A stretch of 64,000 nucleotides of DNA from Streptomyces sp. NRRL S-455 (GTDB taxonomy: Bacteria > Actinomycetota > Actinomycetes > Streptomycetales > Streptomycetaceae), in contig NZ_JOCT01000006.1 of assembly GCF_000717875.1 (NCBI RefSeq), positions 1-64,000 of the forward strand. The letters are read 5' to 3'. Of this stretch, positions 35,656-44,340 are shown in pieces (positions within the stretch are counted from its first letter, which is position 1; every line of letters starts with the position of its first letter). Made by a program: the position numbers and the translations under genes. A model generated the notes under the pieces. The model ran no database searches. It saw nothing but the letters and a program-made list of their open reading frames with translations, and was not told the origin of the DNA.

Positions 35656-37146
35656 ATGAACAGGTCCAATCGACGCCCACCTGACCAGTCCATAGTCTCC
35701 GGGTCTGATTTCCTCCAGCTGAACATCCTTGATGCGCCGGTGGGCAAGCGATCCGACTGGCTGGCCCAACAGCTTCGGCTCGCGATAGCGGATCGCCGTT
35801 TGCCGATAGGGAGCAAGCTGCCGGCCACCCGCGTTCTGGCCGGCGAGCTGCGGGTGTCCCGTGGCGTGGTCACGGAGGCATACCAACGGCTGATCGAAGA
35901 CGGGCACGCGGCAGGACACGGGCGCAACGGAACGATCGTCGTCGCCGCTCCCGCCGCGCCACCGGAAGCGCCCCAGGCCAGGCCGGTGGCTTCGCCGCCG
36001 CCGGGTGCGTTGTTCGCCGCCGTACCCGGCGCGGACATCTTCGACTCGATGCGAGCGGCACCCGCCCGGATTGATCTGTCGCCGGGCACGCCTGACCTTG
36101 CCGCGTTTCCGCGATCTGCTTGGCTGCGCGCCGAACGCTCCGCACTATCGAGCCTCTCGGCGTCCGACCTCGGGTACGGAGACCCGCGCGGGACACCTGC
36201 GTTGCGTCACGCCATTGCCCACTGGCTTGCCCGCAACCGCGCGATCAGGGTGGATCCAGACGACATACTCATCGTCGCCGGCACCGCCCAAACACTCAGT
36301 CTGCTCGGCCAGGTGTTGCGCGACCACGGCATCTCCGCGGTGGCCGTGGAGGACCCGGGATCACTCGGGGCCCGCCAGCACCTGCACAATCAGCGGTTGG
36401 ACACTCCGCCGGTCCCGGTCGACTCCCAAGGCGTGCGCGTCGACGTCCTGCGCGACGCGGCCGCTCGAGCGGTCTTACTGACTCCCGCGCACCAGTTCCC
36501 GACCGGAGTGGTGCTCAGCGGGGCACGGCGTCGTGAACTGATGTCCTGGGCCTCCGAAAACGACGGACTGATCATTGAGGACGACTACGACGCCGAGCAC
36601 CGCTACGACCGGCCTCCGGTCCCTGCCCTGCGATCCGTACTCCCCGACCACGTCTGCTACGCCGGGAGCGTATCCAAGCTCCTCGCCCCCGCACTGCGCA
36701 TCGGCTGGGTCCTTGTACCGCCGGAATACCGAGATGCTCTGGTAGCCGCCAAACGGTTCGCCGACCTGGGCAACGCCGCACTGCCGCAGCTGGTGCTCGC
36801 TCAGTTCATGGAATCAGGTGAGATGGAGCGTCAGTTGCGGCTCCTGCGCACACGCCACCGCCGTCGCCGGGACACCATGGTCGATGCGATCAGAACCCAC
36901 CTTCCAGATGCGGAGGTACACGGCGCCGCAGCGGGCCTGCACCTGATGATCTCCTTCGACGCCGAGTTCGCCGACACCGACCTCGCTGCCGCCGCGCTTG
37001 CGCAGGGAGTGAAGGTGCAGCCACTGTCATGGCATAGCCAACACCCACCACGCCCCGGGCTGGTCCTCGGCTACGCAGCGAGCACGCCCACCGCCATCAG
37101 CGAAGGTGTGGCAATCCTCGGTGACGTCCTGCGGCACCTGCTCTGA
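35656..37146 (+). CDS. MocR-type regulator (GntR HTH fused to class I aminotransferase fold)
   Basis: 496 aa. The GntR winged helix is at ~25-85 (LAQQLRLAIADRRLPIGSKL, PATRVLAGELRVSRGVV). The PLP domain is at ~130-490, with the PLP Lys in YAGSVSKLLAPALRIGWVL and the cofactor-contact segments IIEDDYDAEHRYDRPPVPAL and HQFPTGVVLSGARR. MocR/PdxR proteins bind PLP or an external amine and regulate nearby genes. The divergent methyltransferase is the natural target. Confidence 0.93.
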   Translation: MNRSNRRPPDQSIVSGSDFLQLNILDAPVGKRSDWLAQQLRLAIADRRLPIGSKLPATRVLAGELRVSRGVVTEAYQRLIEDGHAAGHGRNGTIVVAAPAAPPEAPQARPVASPPPGALFAAVPGADIFDSMRAAPARIDLSPGTPDLAAFPRSAWLRAERSALSSLSASDLGYGDPRGTPALRHAIAHWLARNRAIRVDPDDILIVAGTAQTLSLLGQVLRDHGISAVAVEDPGSLGARQHLHNQRLDTPPVPVDSQGVRVDVLRDAAARAVLLTPAHQFPTGVVLSGARRRELMSWASENDGLIIEDDYDAEHRYDRPPVPALRSVLPDHVCYAGSVSKLLAPALRIGWVLVPPEYRDALVAAKRFADLGNAALPQLVLAQFMESGEMERQLRLLRTRHRRRRDTMVDAIRTHLPDAEVHGAAAGLHLMISFDAEFADTDLAAAALAQGVKVQPLSWHSQHPPRPGLVLGYAASTPTAISEGVAILGDVLRHLL

Positions 37147-37429
37147 AGCAGCGGCCGATCGCCCGACAGACCCGGACCGCCTCGCGTGCTGAGACCCGGG
37201 CCGGTGACCGCCTCAGCCTCGTTGGTTCAGCGCTCTGGTCAGGTCCCAGCCGGGCCGTCACCGACCTCCGGGAAGCGGCGGCCGAAGTGGTTTCCTGCGC
37301 GTGGCCCTCTGCACAGACGACGGCCGGCAGGACGAGCTGAGTGGACCCCGAGCGTTTCACCTCGCCCTGCCCGCCGGCGGCCGGGTGCTGGTGACCGGCT
37401 GATGGGCCAAGGCCCGGCCGGCGGTCGAG

Positions 37430-37680
37430 CACGCCGAGCTCAACGCCATGGTCGAGCGGTGGGATGCCGAGGACGACCGCCGCATCCGGTCGCGGCCCCG
37501 GACGATCGGCGAGTACTTCACCGTCGAACGCCCGCTGTTGCAGCCGTTGCCGGACGAGCCGTTCGAGGCAGGCCGGCTGTTCAGTCTCCGGGTGGACCGA
37601 TACGCGCAGGTCAGTGTCCGTACGAACCGCTACTCGGTGCCCGTGGGGCTGATCGGCCGCACTGTTGCACACGGAGCTCC
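37430..37680 (+). pseudogene. IS21-type transposase (IstA) fragment
   Basis: The frame reads AEDDRRIRSRPRTIGEYFTV, LLQPLPDEPFEAGRLFSLRV and DRYAQVSVRTNRYSVPVGLI-GRTV, the conserved C-terminal strand of IstA-type DDE transposases (RVDRYARVTVR.NRYSVPV..IGR). The catalytic DDE part and the istB helper are absent. The fragment ends right beside the palindrome and the left attachment site, so it may mark an older rearrangement. Confidence 0.7.
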
Positions 37681-37692
37681 CGGGGCGTCCAA

Positions 37693-37732
37693 CAGATCAG
37701 CCACCTAGGAACGTTCCTAGGTGGCTGATCTG
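37693..37732. terminator. 40-bp perfect palindrome next to the left attachment site
   Basis: Arms 37693-37712 and 37713-37732 are exact inverted copies. It lies just 3' of the truncated tRNA-Pro on the minus strand, where a tRNA terminator would be. A different hairpin occupies the same place beside the right copy (58137-58180). Confidence 0.7.
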
Positions 37733-37785
37733 GTGTTTCTCTGTCGGGGTGGCGGGATTTGAACCCACGACCTCTTCGTCCCGAA
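37730..37785. repeat. Left attachment site: 56-bp direct repeat containing the 3' part of tRNA-Pro(CGG)
   Basis: Identical over 56 bp to 58178-58233. On the minus strand, 37785 to 37744 is the 3' part of a tRNA: anticodon loop TTCGGGA (anticodon CGG, Pro), stem CGAAG, variable loop, T-stem GTGGG with TTCAAAT loop, and acceptor strand CACCCCG-A. The 5' half does not follow, so this is not an intact tRNA. pSAM2 integrates into tRNA-Pro with a similar identity segment. Confidence 0.9.
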
Positions 37786-37886
37786 TTAGGCCCTGGAAGA
37801 TCGCCGACCTGTGAATCATGCCAAAGATGCAGGTCAGAGTGTCGGGATGTGTCGGTCTCCGGCGGCACTCCGGGGTCGTTGTCTCA

Positions 37887-37909
37887 AGATCGTCTCCAGG
37901 ATTTCTCCA
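37887..37909. repeat. Possible integrase arm site, left copy
   Basis: AAGATCGTCTCCAGGATTTC and the following bases match 58097-58119 with one mismatch in 23. The copies lie 101 bp and 58 bp from their respective 56-bp repeats, inside the element at both ends. This is where arm-type integrase or Xis sites are expected. Confidence 0.5.
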
Positions 37910-38020
37910 TGGAGGCATGGCAACGCTGGGTGGGTTCGCTGCCTCTGCCGTCCGCGCGCCAACCTGCGCCGTAGTAGACGGCTGGCGGGCGATCAAGACC
38001 GACCCGATATCCGTCTACCG

Positions 38021-38170
38021 CTACTGCTCACGCAGCGCACCGGCGACCTCGCTGCCGGCTTCGCGTATGGCTGCGGCCACCTCTAGGAGAGCACTAGCAA
38101 CGGCAGCCAGCCCGTACCCGAGAGCCTTCTCCTCGTACTCGATCGCCCTGTCTGATCGCCGATCGGCCAT
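38021..38170 (-). CDS. Small helical hypothetical protein
   Basis: 49 aa from the ATG at 38170; the frame is open from 38218. The sequence (MADRRSDRAIEYEEKALGYG, then LAAVASALLEVAAAIREAGS) is a charged, Ala-rich helix pair with coding-like codon use. No family recognised; it could be an element-specific regulatory peptide. The ribosome-binding site is weak. Confidence 0.4.
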   Translation of the reverse strand: MADRRSDRAIEYEEKALGYGLAAVASALLEVAAAIREAGSEVAGALREQ

Positions 38171-38421
38171 GTTTTCGTTCACACCTGGCAAGGTCCACTC
38201 CAAACTCGGCGCCATCATGACCTCGCATCTCTACCTCCGTCGGATGGCAGCCACTCACTCCCGCTGAGGGATGGCCGGATGTCGCAGCGTGGCGCTGTGC
38301 TTCTCCGGCCCGCTGCACGGCATGACCCCGCCCTTTGCCCCTTCAAACCTACGAACAGGCAGTTAATCCAATCGAGTCAACATCTATGCAAAATCCTCTT
38401 CTCGATGTAAAATGGCCGCCT

Positions 38422-38436
38422 TAGCTTTATAAGCTA
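38422..38436. promoter_or_regulatory. Inverted repeat in the AT-rich leader of the unknown two-gene unit
   Basis: TAGCTT-TAT-AAGCTA, 22 bp before the start of the first gene. The 180 bp upstream are much more AT-rich than the host and hold several weak -10-like sequences (such as TAAAAT near 38408). AAGGGGGAAGC before the ATG is a strong ribosome-binding site. The repeat may be an operator. Confidence 0.4.
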
Positions 38437-38458
38437 CGCGAAGATATAAGGGGGAAGC

Positions 38459-39634
38459 ATGAAAGTTCCGCAGAATGCCTTGCTGCCCCAGTATGAACGC
38501 CAAACCGATTATTTCGACTATTTCGGAGGCGTGGAGCAGCAGGTTCAGGAACTTCAAGATAAGAAGCTAAAGGCTGGCTTGCAGAAGACGTATCTGCTCG
38601 AAACCGTCGATAGCGGTAGGCCGTCCGATCGACCCCCAGTCCCTCAGATTTTTGAACGAAGTAACCTGAAGGCAGTACCTCTAAAACACGACTCTGACAC
38701 CTACCTGATTGCGACTGACGCCGGCGAGCACGTCGCCTTGCTCGAAGAGGTAGACTCCCGCTATCTCGCGCTATACACCCTCCTGCCGTCCAACCAATCA
38801 GATCAATTGGTCCATTCGGCTGTATCAGTGAATCCTTTCTTGGATCACCTTTGGCTCTCGTCTCAGAGTTTCCTGTCTCTCTGGTCTCAGGTGCTGAGTA
38901 ACAATAGCGGCAGGAGATACGGGAAAATTACCTTCGAGCACGAGTCGGTGTACGATGCGCCGGAGGCTGAAGAGGGAGAATATCTACCCGAAGAGAGGCG
39001 CGCGTCGCGCTTCACGATGGTAGACCGAATTGAAGTCATCAATCAAAAGATGAACCCGCTGCAAGAGCAATATTCGCCTCTCGCGTCGATCACGCAATTG
39101 CGTATCCCGGGACAAGGGCGAGGCGGGCACGATCTTTATTTTGATGGGAAACTGACCAATCGAAGTGACTCCTTCTCCGATCACCGAGCGACGCTTTATG
39201 GCGTGACCGATCTCTATCGGGCACTCACGAAGCGAGTCGAACAACAGCTTTGGTTGTCAGGGGCAGGAGCGCTCGGTGAATCCGGGTTCGGATCCGTAGC
39301 TGAGATCATTTTCAGTAAGAGCTTGCCTGAAGACGTCTTCAAGCGCTGGATAATCAACCTGTTCAATAATCGCCGAAATCGGTTCCGTATCACGGGATAC
39401 CCCACGTGGCTCAGTGACACGAAGGTACATGCCAATGCGATTGACCAGCACCTATGGCAGCCTCTCGTCCTCGAACTGACTCAGGATCGAGTCGTCGCTG
39501 TCCTACCGCATGGGACGTGCGGAAACTCTATCAACCGTCTGGTTTCAAATATTCAGCGTTTCATTGATCCGAAAGTGAAAGCTTATATCGGGGACACGGA
39601 ATACGGTGCCCTGATCGAGGATGTGGCGGTTTAA
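38459..39634 (+). CDS. Unknown protein, first gene of an AT-rich two-gene cargo unit
   Basis: 391 aa from an ATG with a strong AAGGGGG site. I recognise no family. It looks soluble, with mixed alpha/beta sequence and no signal peptide or membrane helix. Notable segments: VEQQVQELQDKKLKAGLQKT (helix near residue 22), HVALLEEVDSRYLALYTLLP, an acidic stretch YDAPEAEEGEYLPEERR (~162-178), and GHDLYFDGKLTNRSDSFSDH. Codon third positions are frequently A or T, by eye near 50-55% G+C, unlike the neighbouring genes, a sign of transfer. The next gene follows after 14 bp and encodes a probable nuclease, so the product may be its partner, sensor or immunity protein; that is inference. Confidence 0.75.
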   Translation: MKVPQNALLPQYERQTDYFDYFGGVEQQVQELQDKKLKAGLQKTYLLETVDSGRPSDRPPVPQIFERSNLKAVPLKHDSDTYLIATDAGEHVALLEEVDSRYLALYTLLPSNQSDQLVHSAVSVNPFLDHLWLSSQSFLSLWSQVLSNNSGRRYGKITFEHESVYDAPEAEEGEYLPEERRASRFTMVDRIEVINQKMNPLQEQYSPLASITQLRIPGQGRGGHDLYFDGKLTNRSDSFSDHRATLYGVTDLYRALTKRVEQQLWLSGAGALGESGFGSVAEIIFSKSLPEDVFKRWIINLFNNRRNRFRITGYPTWLSDTKVHANAIDQHLWQPLVLELTQDRVVAVLPHGTCGNSINRLVSNIQRFIDPKVKAYIGDTEYGALIEDVAV

Positions 39635-39648
39635 GGCCAGGGGGGCCC

Positions 39649-40677
39649 TTGCTTACACGCGATCCAGTGTTCCAGGTAAATTCGTGCCTCTGGCTCGTAA
39701 CCAGATCTGCGCCTGTCGAGAACGGTAGTCGCCCGTACTACGACGTTGGCTATAGGTTGCGTTCCCTCGGCGCCAAGCTGGCTTTCAACGCCGCACTTCG
39801 GCCAAAGTTGGTTGAGCTGGGATTAGGTGCTAACCCGCCGGAGCCAGATGTCCTCCTGCACCACATCAGTTCAGGTGACCATCTCGTCCTGGAATGCAAG
39901 ACAACTAGCTTTGGTGCCGAGTCTTCAACAACCAAGCAAGCGCGAAAACTGCTGATATCTTGCTTTGACGCCAACTCGGCACTTGGAGTGAACGGTCATG
40001 CGATTGTTGCGTACGTACTGGCCAAAGAGGATTGCGAGCGCCAGCTTGACGCATTGCGTGACATAGCAGCAGAAGTATCTGAGCAAGGATTCAATGTTGC
40101 CATCTACGGAACTTTGGGCCTTGAGATTGATGATAAGGGCCTTTGGGCGCACCTGACGTTGAGTGAAATCCCGGAGCAGGACCATGCTCGATCGATCTTG
40201 GGCCCTGTACTCATTGCCTCTGGCGCATCCGGCGATGCTCGCCCCTTGTACTTCATTCCGTTCGATCCGACCACGGACGAGAATCAAACGCCGGATGAAC
40301 GGCTCTACTGCCGCAAGATCCTCACAGAGCGATTCTACCTAGCAGGTGTCGCAGTGATCGGGCAGGCAGAGGTTCCTGACTGCCTCGTCATAAAAGCAGA
40401 TACTCTCTTCCGTGAGGCAACCTACGGCTTTTCGGATAAATGGCACGCTAAAGAGTTGGTAGGCCTGAAGAGCAAATTGATCCACGGAATGGCGACCATT
40501 CTCAACAAGAAGTCACTAAAGGGGAAGGTTGTTGCCTCAAGCGTTAGTCTTGAACTGCGGCTTGGTGATGAAGAAGATCGTCAGACGGCAATCAGTCTTC
40601 TGTTGAGAGCCAACTCCGAACAGCTGGCTCTCAACACTTTGAGTGGACAGATCGACATGGACAACCCTGAGTCGTGA
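39649..40677 (+). CDS. Probable PD-(D/E)XK nuclease of unknown family, second gene of the cargo unit
   Basis: 342 aa from a TTG preceded by a GGGGGG run. A restriction-endonuclease-like core is visible near the N-terminus: Asp67 in PPEPDVLLHH, then Glu82 and Lys84 in GDHLVLECKTTSFG, and KQARKLL helix at ~96-102. This is the D...ExK arrangement of the superfamily. The remainder (~110-342) has no recognised domain; it includes LTLSEIPEQDHARSILGPVL and a C-terminal GDEEDRQTAISLLLRAN. Base composition is AT-rich like the preceding gene, and the 14-bp gap implies an operon. A defence or toxin role is inferred from the nuclease motif and element context. Confidence 0.75.
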   Translation: MLTRDPVFQVNSCLWLVTRSAPVENGSRPYYDVGYRLRSLGAKLAFNAALRPKLVELGLGANPPEPDVLLHHISSGDHLVLECKTTSFGAESSTTKQARKLLISCFDANSALGVNGHAIVAYVLAKEDCERQLDALRDIAAEVSEQGFNVAIYGTLGLEIDDKGLWAHLTLSEIPEQDHARSILGPVLIASGASGDARPLYFIPFDPTTDENQTPDERLYCRKILTERFYLAGVAVIGQAEVPDCLVIKADTLFREATYGFSDKWHAKELVGLKSKLIHGMATILNKKSLKGKVVASSVSLELRLGDEEDRQTAISLLLRANSEQLALNTLSGQIDMDNPES

Positions 40678-40727
40678 GAGTGGTCTGATCTTGGTCCGGG
40701 GGGGGGGCAGCCAGTCAGTCTGGGCGC

Positions 40728-41045
40728 TCATCGTGGCATGAAGCCAGGCTTCTGGTCAGCAAGTGAGCGTAGCCGCGCGAGGTAGTCCTGCGCCCGGTTC
40801 GGAGCCGTACCGTCGCCGTATCTCCGCGGCGAGTTCGCGGCTGGTCATAATGTGCGACGGTACCGACTGCCGGTCCCCTTCGAGGGCGCGTTCGCCCATG
40901 ATGAGCGCTTGTTCCAGGTCGCCCTCACGGGCCGCCGTAACGCCAAGCGTGACGCGAGCTTCTGCGCCCACGCCTTGGCCTCGTGGGCTGCGAGCTGTAC
41001 GGCTACGCCGTGGTGCTGCGGGAGCTGGAGGTCATGGGCGTACAT
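40728..41045 (-). pseudogene. Relic of an XRE-TPR regulator gene
   Basis: Compared with the intact protein encoded at 61438-62685 on the same strand, fragments match in order: HGVAVQLAAHEAKAWA, then after a deletion EARVTLGVTAAREGDLEQAL, IMGERALEGDRQS, MTSRELAAEIRRRYGSEPG, and in another frame AQDYLARLRSLADQKPGFMP. At least one frameshift (near 40797) and an internal deletion of about 65 codons are needed. It is a decayed paralogue, implying past recombination with a related element. Confidence 0.8.
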
Positions 41046-41316
41046 CCTGCGCCGAAGCTCTGGAGTTCCTCAACTTACCTTCGGGAATCAGCACCTGCGG
41101 CGGTACCTGATGTCCCGCCTCTGAGCAGGGGGAGAGCGGTCGGCAACTGTCGTCGTCTGTCGTCGTCGGCTGCCCTCGGACGGCCCACAGACGGCCCCGG
41201 CTGTACCAGGGCCGTCTGGGTCTTGTTGAGGCTCAGCCCCCTCAATGCGAACTACGGGCTGGGAAGTTGCTGAGGTCTACTCAACTGGTCAGGTCACTGA
41301 TGGCAGCCGTTGAGAG

Positions 41317-41520
41317 TCACCTACGGTCGGGGTGGTTGCTGTACTTCGTAGCTGCACCGGCCGCTGCGAGACAGAGCGCGAGGAACGTTGCTGCATCTGC
41401 GTACGCACCGACAATCTCGGCCCACGTCGGCGAAGCGAGCACGACTACGACGATGACCGTGATCACTGCGAGTTGCTGACGCGGGTTTGACACGCAGCGC
41501 TCGGCAAGGGGCAAACTCAT
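41317..41520 (-). CDS. Small two-helix membrane protein
   Basis: 67 aa from an ATG with GGAGG seven bases upstream, a good site. Two hydrophobic segments are visible: LAVITVIVVVVLASPTWAEI and AATFLALCLAAAGAATKY. No family recognised. Small two-TM proteins beside nucleases can be holin-like or toxin-like, but there is no direct evidence. Confidence 0.5.
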   Translation of the reverse strand: MSLPLAERCVSNPRQQLAVITVIVVVVLASPTWAEIVGAYADAATFLALCLAAAGAATKYSNHPDRR

Positions 41521-41827
41521 GTCTGAGCCTCCGGGTTCAGTGGCCCACCTGCCGCTCGGCCTGCCAGCATGCGCGGTCAGGTGGGCTCCGTTGTGACCAG
41601 ACCGATGCTAGCCGGCGCTAAGGGTGCGTCCTGCGTGGTGCGATCACTCTCGGATCATTCGTCCACGACCACGGATACCGGGCGTCATGGGTAATGCTAG
41701 AAGAGATTGCATTACGGAGAGTTGTATGCCCCCCAGGTCATATACCGGCGAGTAATATAACGTAGGGTGTTGGCTGATTTTCGCCTCCGCCTGCTTCGCG
41801 CGCAGACCTGCGAGGGTCTGGTCACGA
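41521..41827. other. Gap without gene, 307 bp
   Basis: Between the small membrane protein and the convergently placed end of the HNH gene. It is relatively AT-rich around 41690-41790. I see no open frame with coding character and no clear hairpin; it presumably carries the promoter for the small membrane protein gene. Confidence 0.5.
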
Positions 41828-42862
41828 TCAACTCGGCTCGGGCACCTGCTGGGACGGGATGCTTGCTCCGGCCCCGTCCCTTGTCTCCTGGATGAGGGAC
41901 CGAAGGGCGCCGGGCGTGGGCCACGGCGCGCGGCGGTGGATCATCCGGTGGCAGTTGGCGCAGATGAGGGCGAGATCACTGAGCTTGGTCCGCCCCTCGC
42001 CTGCCTCGTGCAAGGGCACGACGTGATGGCACTCGATGTATCCGGCGCCCCGCGGACCGTACGTCGCCTCGAAGTCGAAGCCGCATGCCTCGCAGGACAG
42101 CCGGCGGCCCTGGCGCAGGACGGCAGCAATCTTCCTCTTACGCAGTCCCTTGTCCCGCTCGCGGCTCTTGTGGCGGCGTATCAGCAACCTGCCCTCGGGC
42201 GCGCTGTAGTCGTCTTCCTCCTCGGCCTCCGGCGGTAGGGCCTGGAATTCACCTGCGGTGAGGCCATCCCTGATGTGCTGGGCCACCTTCGCCATGTCGG
42301 CCGGCCGGGCAAGGAAGTCGTTCAGGACCTCGACATCGAGCGCGTTGCCGTTCGTGGGCTTCCCGCGGTAGTCCGGGTGTCGGCACGTGATGTCGACGGT
42401 CTTGCGAGCCACGCTGTTGGCGTTCCGGAACCGATCGGTACGCACTTCTGCAGGGTGGATCGGCATGGCCTGAAGGAGTGCAGACAGCTCGATTACGCGT
42501 GGGTCGTTGTACTCCAGTCGCTTCCAGCCGTTGGCCATCGCCAGATCGCAGGCAAGGATGATCTCGTCCCGCGTCCAGTCGGGATCTCGGGACGAACGGA
42601 TTACGAAACCGAGTCGGGCAAGCCACCTGGCGGCGTGCGACCTTCCCCCGCTCAACTCATCCGACTCCAGCGCTCGGCCTTGATCGAACTTGTGGGCCAC
42701 CCCGGCAATGGCCTTCGAGTCGTACGTTCGGTCCTCGTGTAGAAGGAGGTACCCCGTCGCCGGCTTGTACCCGTACTCGGCCAGGAACCGCTCACGGCCC
42801 CAATCGTCGTACTCGGCTATGGCCTTGAGAACACCATCTCGGCTGATCGCACCTTTGCGCAT
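41828..42862 (-). CDS. HNH endonuclease with ScoMcrA-type N-terminal head domain (type IV restriction-like)
   Basis: 344 aa. N-terminal ~85 residues: ISRDGVLKAIAEYDDWGRER, GYLLLHEDRTYDSKAIAGVA and SGGRSHAARWLARLGFVI match the head domain of ScoMcrA-like enzymes. The middle region (~95-200) is unassigned and may recognise the modified DNA. The C-terminal HNH (~255-315) has four Cys and the catalytic His: SCEACGFDFE, GYIECHHVVPLHEAGEG, LALICANCHRMIHRR. Such enzymes cut modified (methylated or phosphorothioated) DNA. As AICE cargo it would protect the host against foreign modified DNA; which modification is unknown. Confidence 0.82.
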   Translation of the reverse strand: MRKGAISRDGVLKAIAEYDDWGRERFLAEYGYKPATGYLLLHEDRTYDSKAIAGVAHKFDQGRALESDELSGGRSHAARWLARLGFVIRSSRDPDWTRDEIILACDLAMANGWKRLEYNDPRVIELSALLQAMPIHPAEVRTDRFRNANSVARKTVDITCRHPDYRGKPTNGNALDVEVLNDFLARPADMAKVAQHIRDGLTAGEFQALPPEAEEEDDYSAPEGRLLIRRHKSRERDKGLRKRKIAAVLRQGRRLSCEACGFDFEATYGPRGAGYIECHHVVPLHEAGEGRTKLSDLALICANCHRMIHRRAPWPTPGALRSLIQETRDGAGASIPSQQVPEPS

Positions 42863-42957
42863 GACGGAAGGGTAGGCATCACCACTGACAGCCCGTTAGA
42901 CGTCCACCCTCCTCAACCACCACTCCGTGGGGCGGCCCAACTCGAAATGCGAGATCA

Positions 42958-42984
42958 GAGACCCGGACAGAGTGTCCGGGTCTC
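42958..42984. terminator. 12-bp hairpin, twin of the one at 44933-44961
   Basis: Stem 42958-42969/42973-42984, core ACCCGGACA...TGTCCGGGT. The same core recurs at 44933-44961 at the other end of the XRE/flavoprotein operon. It insulates that operon from the divergent HNH gene or is a regulatory element. Confidence 0.75.
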
Positions 42985-43104
42985 CTCGCTCTCAGCCCCT
43001 CACGCTCGTACTAGCTCGGGTAGTGGTCAAGGCCCGCTACCCGCCCCATCACCGGCTCTGTACCGTGAAACCGGCCCCTCACAACCAGCAGGAGGCAGCA
43101 CGCA

Positions 43105-44340
43105 ATGCGTGGTCTCGGAGATCACCTCAGCATCGGCGAGCGGATCGCGTTCTACCGCAAGCGTCGGGGCTACACGCAAGAGGTCTTGGCTGGACTGGTC
43201 GGCCGAAGCACCGACTGGTTGGCGAAGATCGAAACAGGGCGTCGGAAGCCGCCCCGTATCGACATGCTTGCCGAGCTGGCGCGCATCCTGCGCGTGCCCC
43301 TCGGGGACCTACTCGGTCAGACCGTGCTCATGGAGGACGAGAGGCAGCAGGACGACGTTCCCGCCGTGCGCGATGCGCTCATGAGCCCGCGACGGCTGTC
43401 GCGCTTGCTCTTCGGCCCCGAGGCTGAGGTACAGCTCCCGACCCCCGCCCCCGTGGCCGTGCGCGTGGAGCAGGCATGGAACGACTACCAGGGAGGGCTG
43501 CTCGGAAGCGTCATCGCGGCCCTTCCGGCGCTGCTACAGACCGCGCAAGAGCTGGAGGAGCGAGCGGCACGCCGTGGCGACGACCGGAGCGAATGCTGGG
43601 CCGTGTCGGCTCGCACACACCACCTGGCGGCAACGACCCTCGCAAAGATCGGTGAGTCGGACATCTCATGGCTTGCTGCCGAGCGCGCGATGCGGGCCGC
43701 TGACGAGTCGGACGACCCGCTCGTTCTGGCATCGGCCGCGCGTTCCGGCACGCACGCTCTGCTGGCCAACGGTCGGTATGACGACGCGCTGGAACTGGGC
43801 AACACGGCCGCCGCATGGCTGGCGTCGCAGGTCAACGAGAACGACCCGGCAGCGCTGAGCCTGCTGGGCATGATCCACCTGCGCGCCGCTGTAGCGGCCG
43901 CTCGTCACCAGGACCGCCCCACCGCGACGGGCCTGCTGAACCGAGCCGAGGAACTCGCGGACGATCTCGGGTCGGATGAGAACTACTGGCAGACCGGTTT
44001 CGGGCCCACGAACGTGCTGCTTCACCGCCTGTCCGTTGAGCTGGATCTCGACAACGTCTCGTACGTGGTGGAGAACGGACGGATCAACGTCGACCACATG
44101 CCGCAGGAGCGCAGCGTCTCGCACCGGATCGACTACGCGCGCGCCCTCTCGCTCGCCGGACAGGGTGATGAGGCGTTCACGGCGCTCCGAACGGCTGAGC
44201 GCACGTCGCCTCAGCTCGTACGCAACAATCCCAGGGTGCGCGAGACGCTCCGGGACCTGATCAAGCAGTCTCCGGTTACCGGTGGCTCGCGTTCATCCGA
44301 GGTGTTCGTGATGGCTCAGCGGTGCAGGGCGGTGCAGTGA
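43105..44340 (+). CDS. XRE-family regulator with TPR-like C-terminal region
   Basis: 411 aa. HTH at ~9-70 (SIGERIAFYRKRRGYTQEVL, STDWLAKIETGRRKPPRIDM). The remainder is helical repeats (AERAMRAADESDDPLVLASA, NGRYDDALELGNTAAAWLAS, LLNRAEELADDLGSDENYW) like the TPR-bearing XRE regulators that are common on AICEs. The stop overlaps the flavoprotein start by 4 bp. It probably senses a peptide or protein ligand; a role in element maintenance is inference. Confidence 0.88.
   Translation: MRGLGDHLSIGERIAFYRKRRGYTQEVLAGLVGRSTDWLAKIETGRRKPPRIDMLAELARILRVPLGDLLGQTVLMEDERQQDDVPAVRDALMSPRRLSRLLFGPEAEVQLPTPAPVAVRVEQAWNDYQGGLLGSVIAALPALLQTAQELEERAARRGDDRSECWAVSARTHHLAATTLAKIGESDISWLAAERAMRAADESDDPLVLASAARSGTHALLANGRYDDALELGNTAAAWLASQVNENDPAALSLLGMIHLRAAVAAARHQDRPTATGLLNRAEELADDLGSDENYWQTGFGPTNVLLHRLSVELDLDNVSYVVENGRINVDHMPQERSVSHRIDYARALSLAGQGDEAFTALRTAERTSPQLVRNNPRVRETLRDLIKQSPVTGGSRSSEVFVMAQRCRAVQ

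Noticed and set aside
37744..37785. Complete tRNA-Pro gene
   Set aside because: Only the part from the anticodon loop to the acceptor 3' strand is present; the 5' acceptor, D-arm and 5' anticodon stem are missing here and also at 58192-58233.
40698..40707. Run of ten G residues as a functional element
   Set aside because: A homopolymer between gene ends; may be a sequencing or assembly weak point. No coding frame depends on it.
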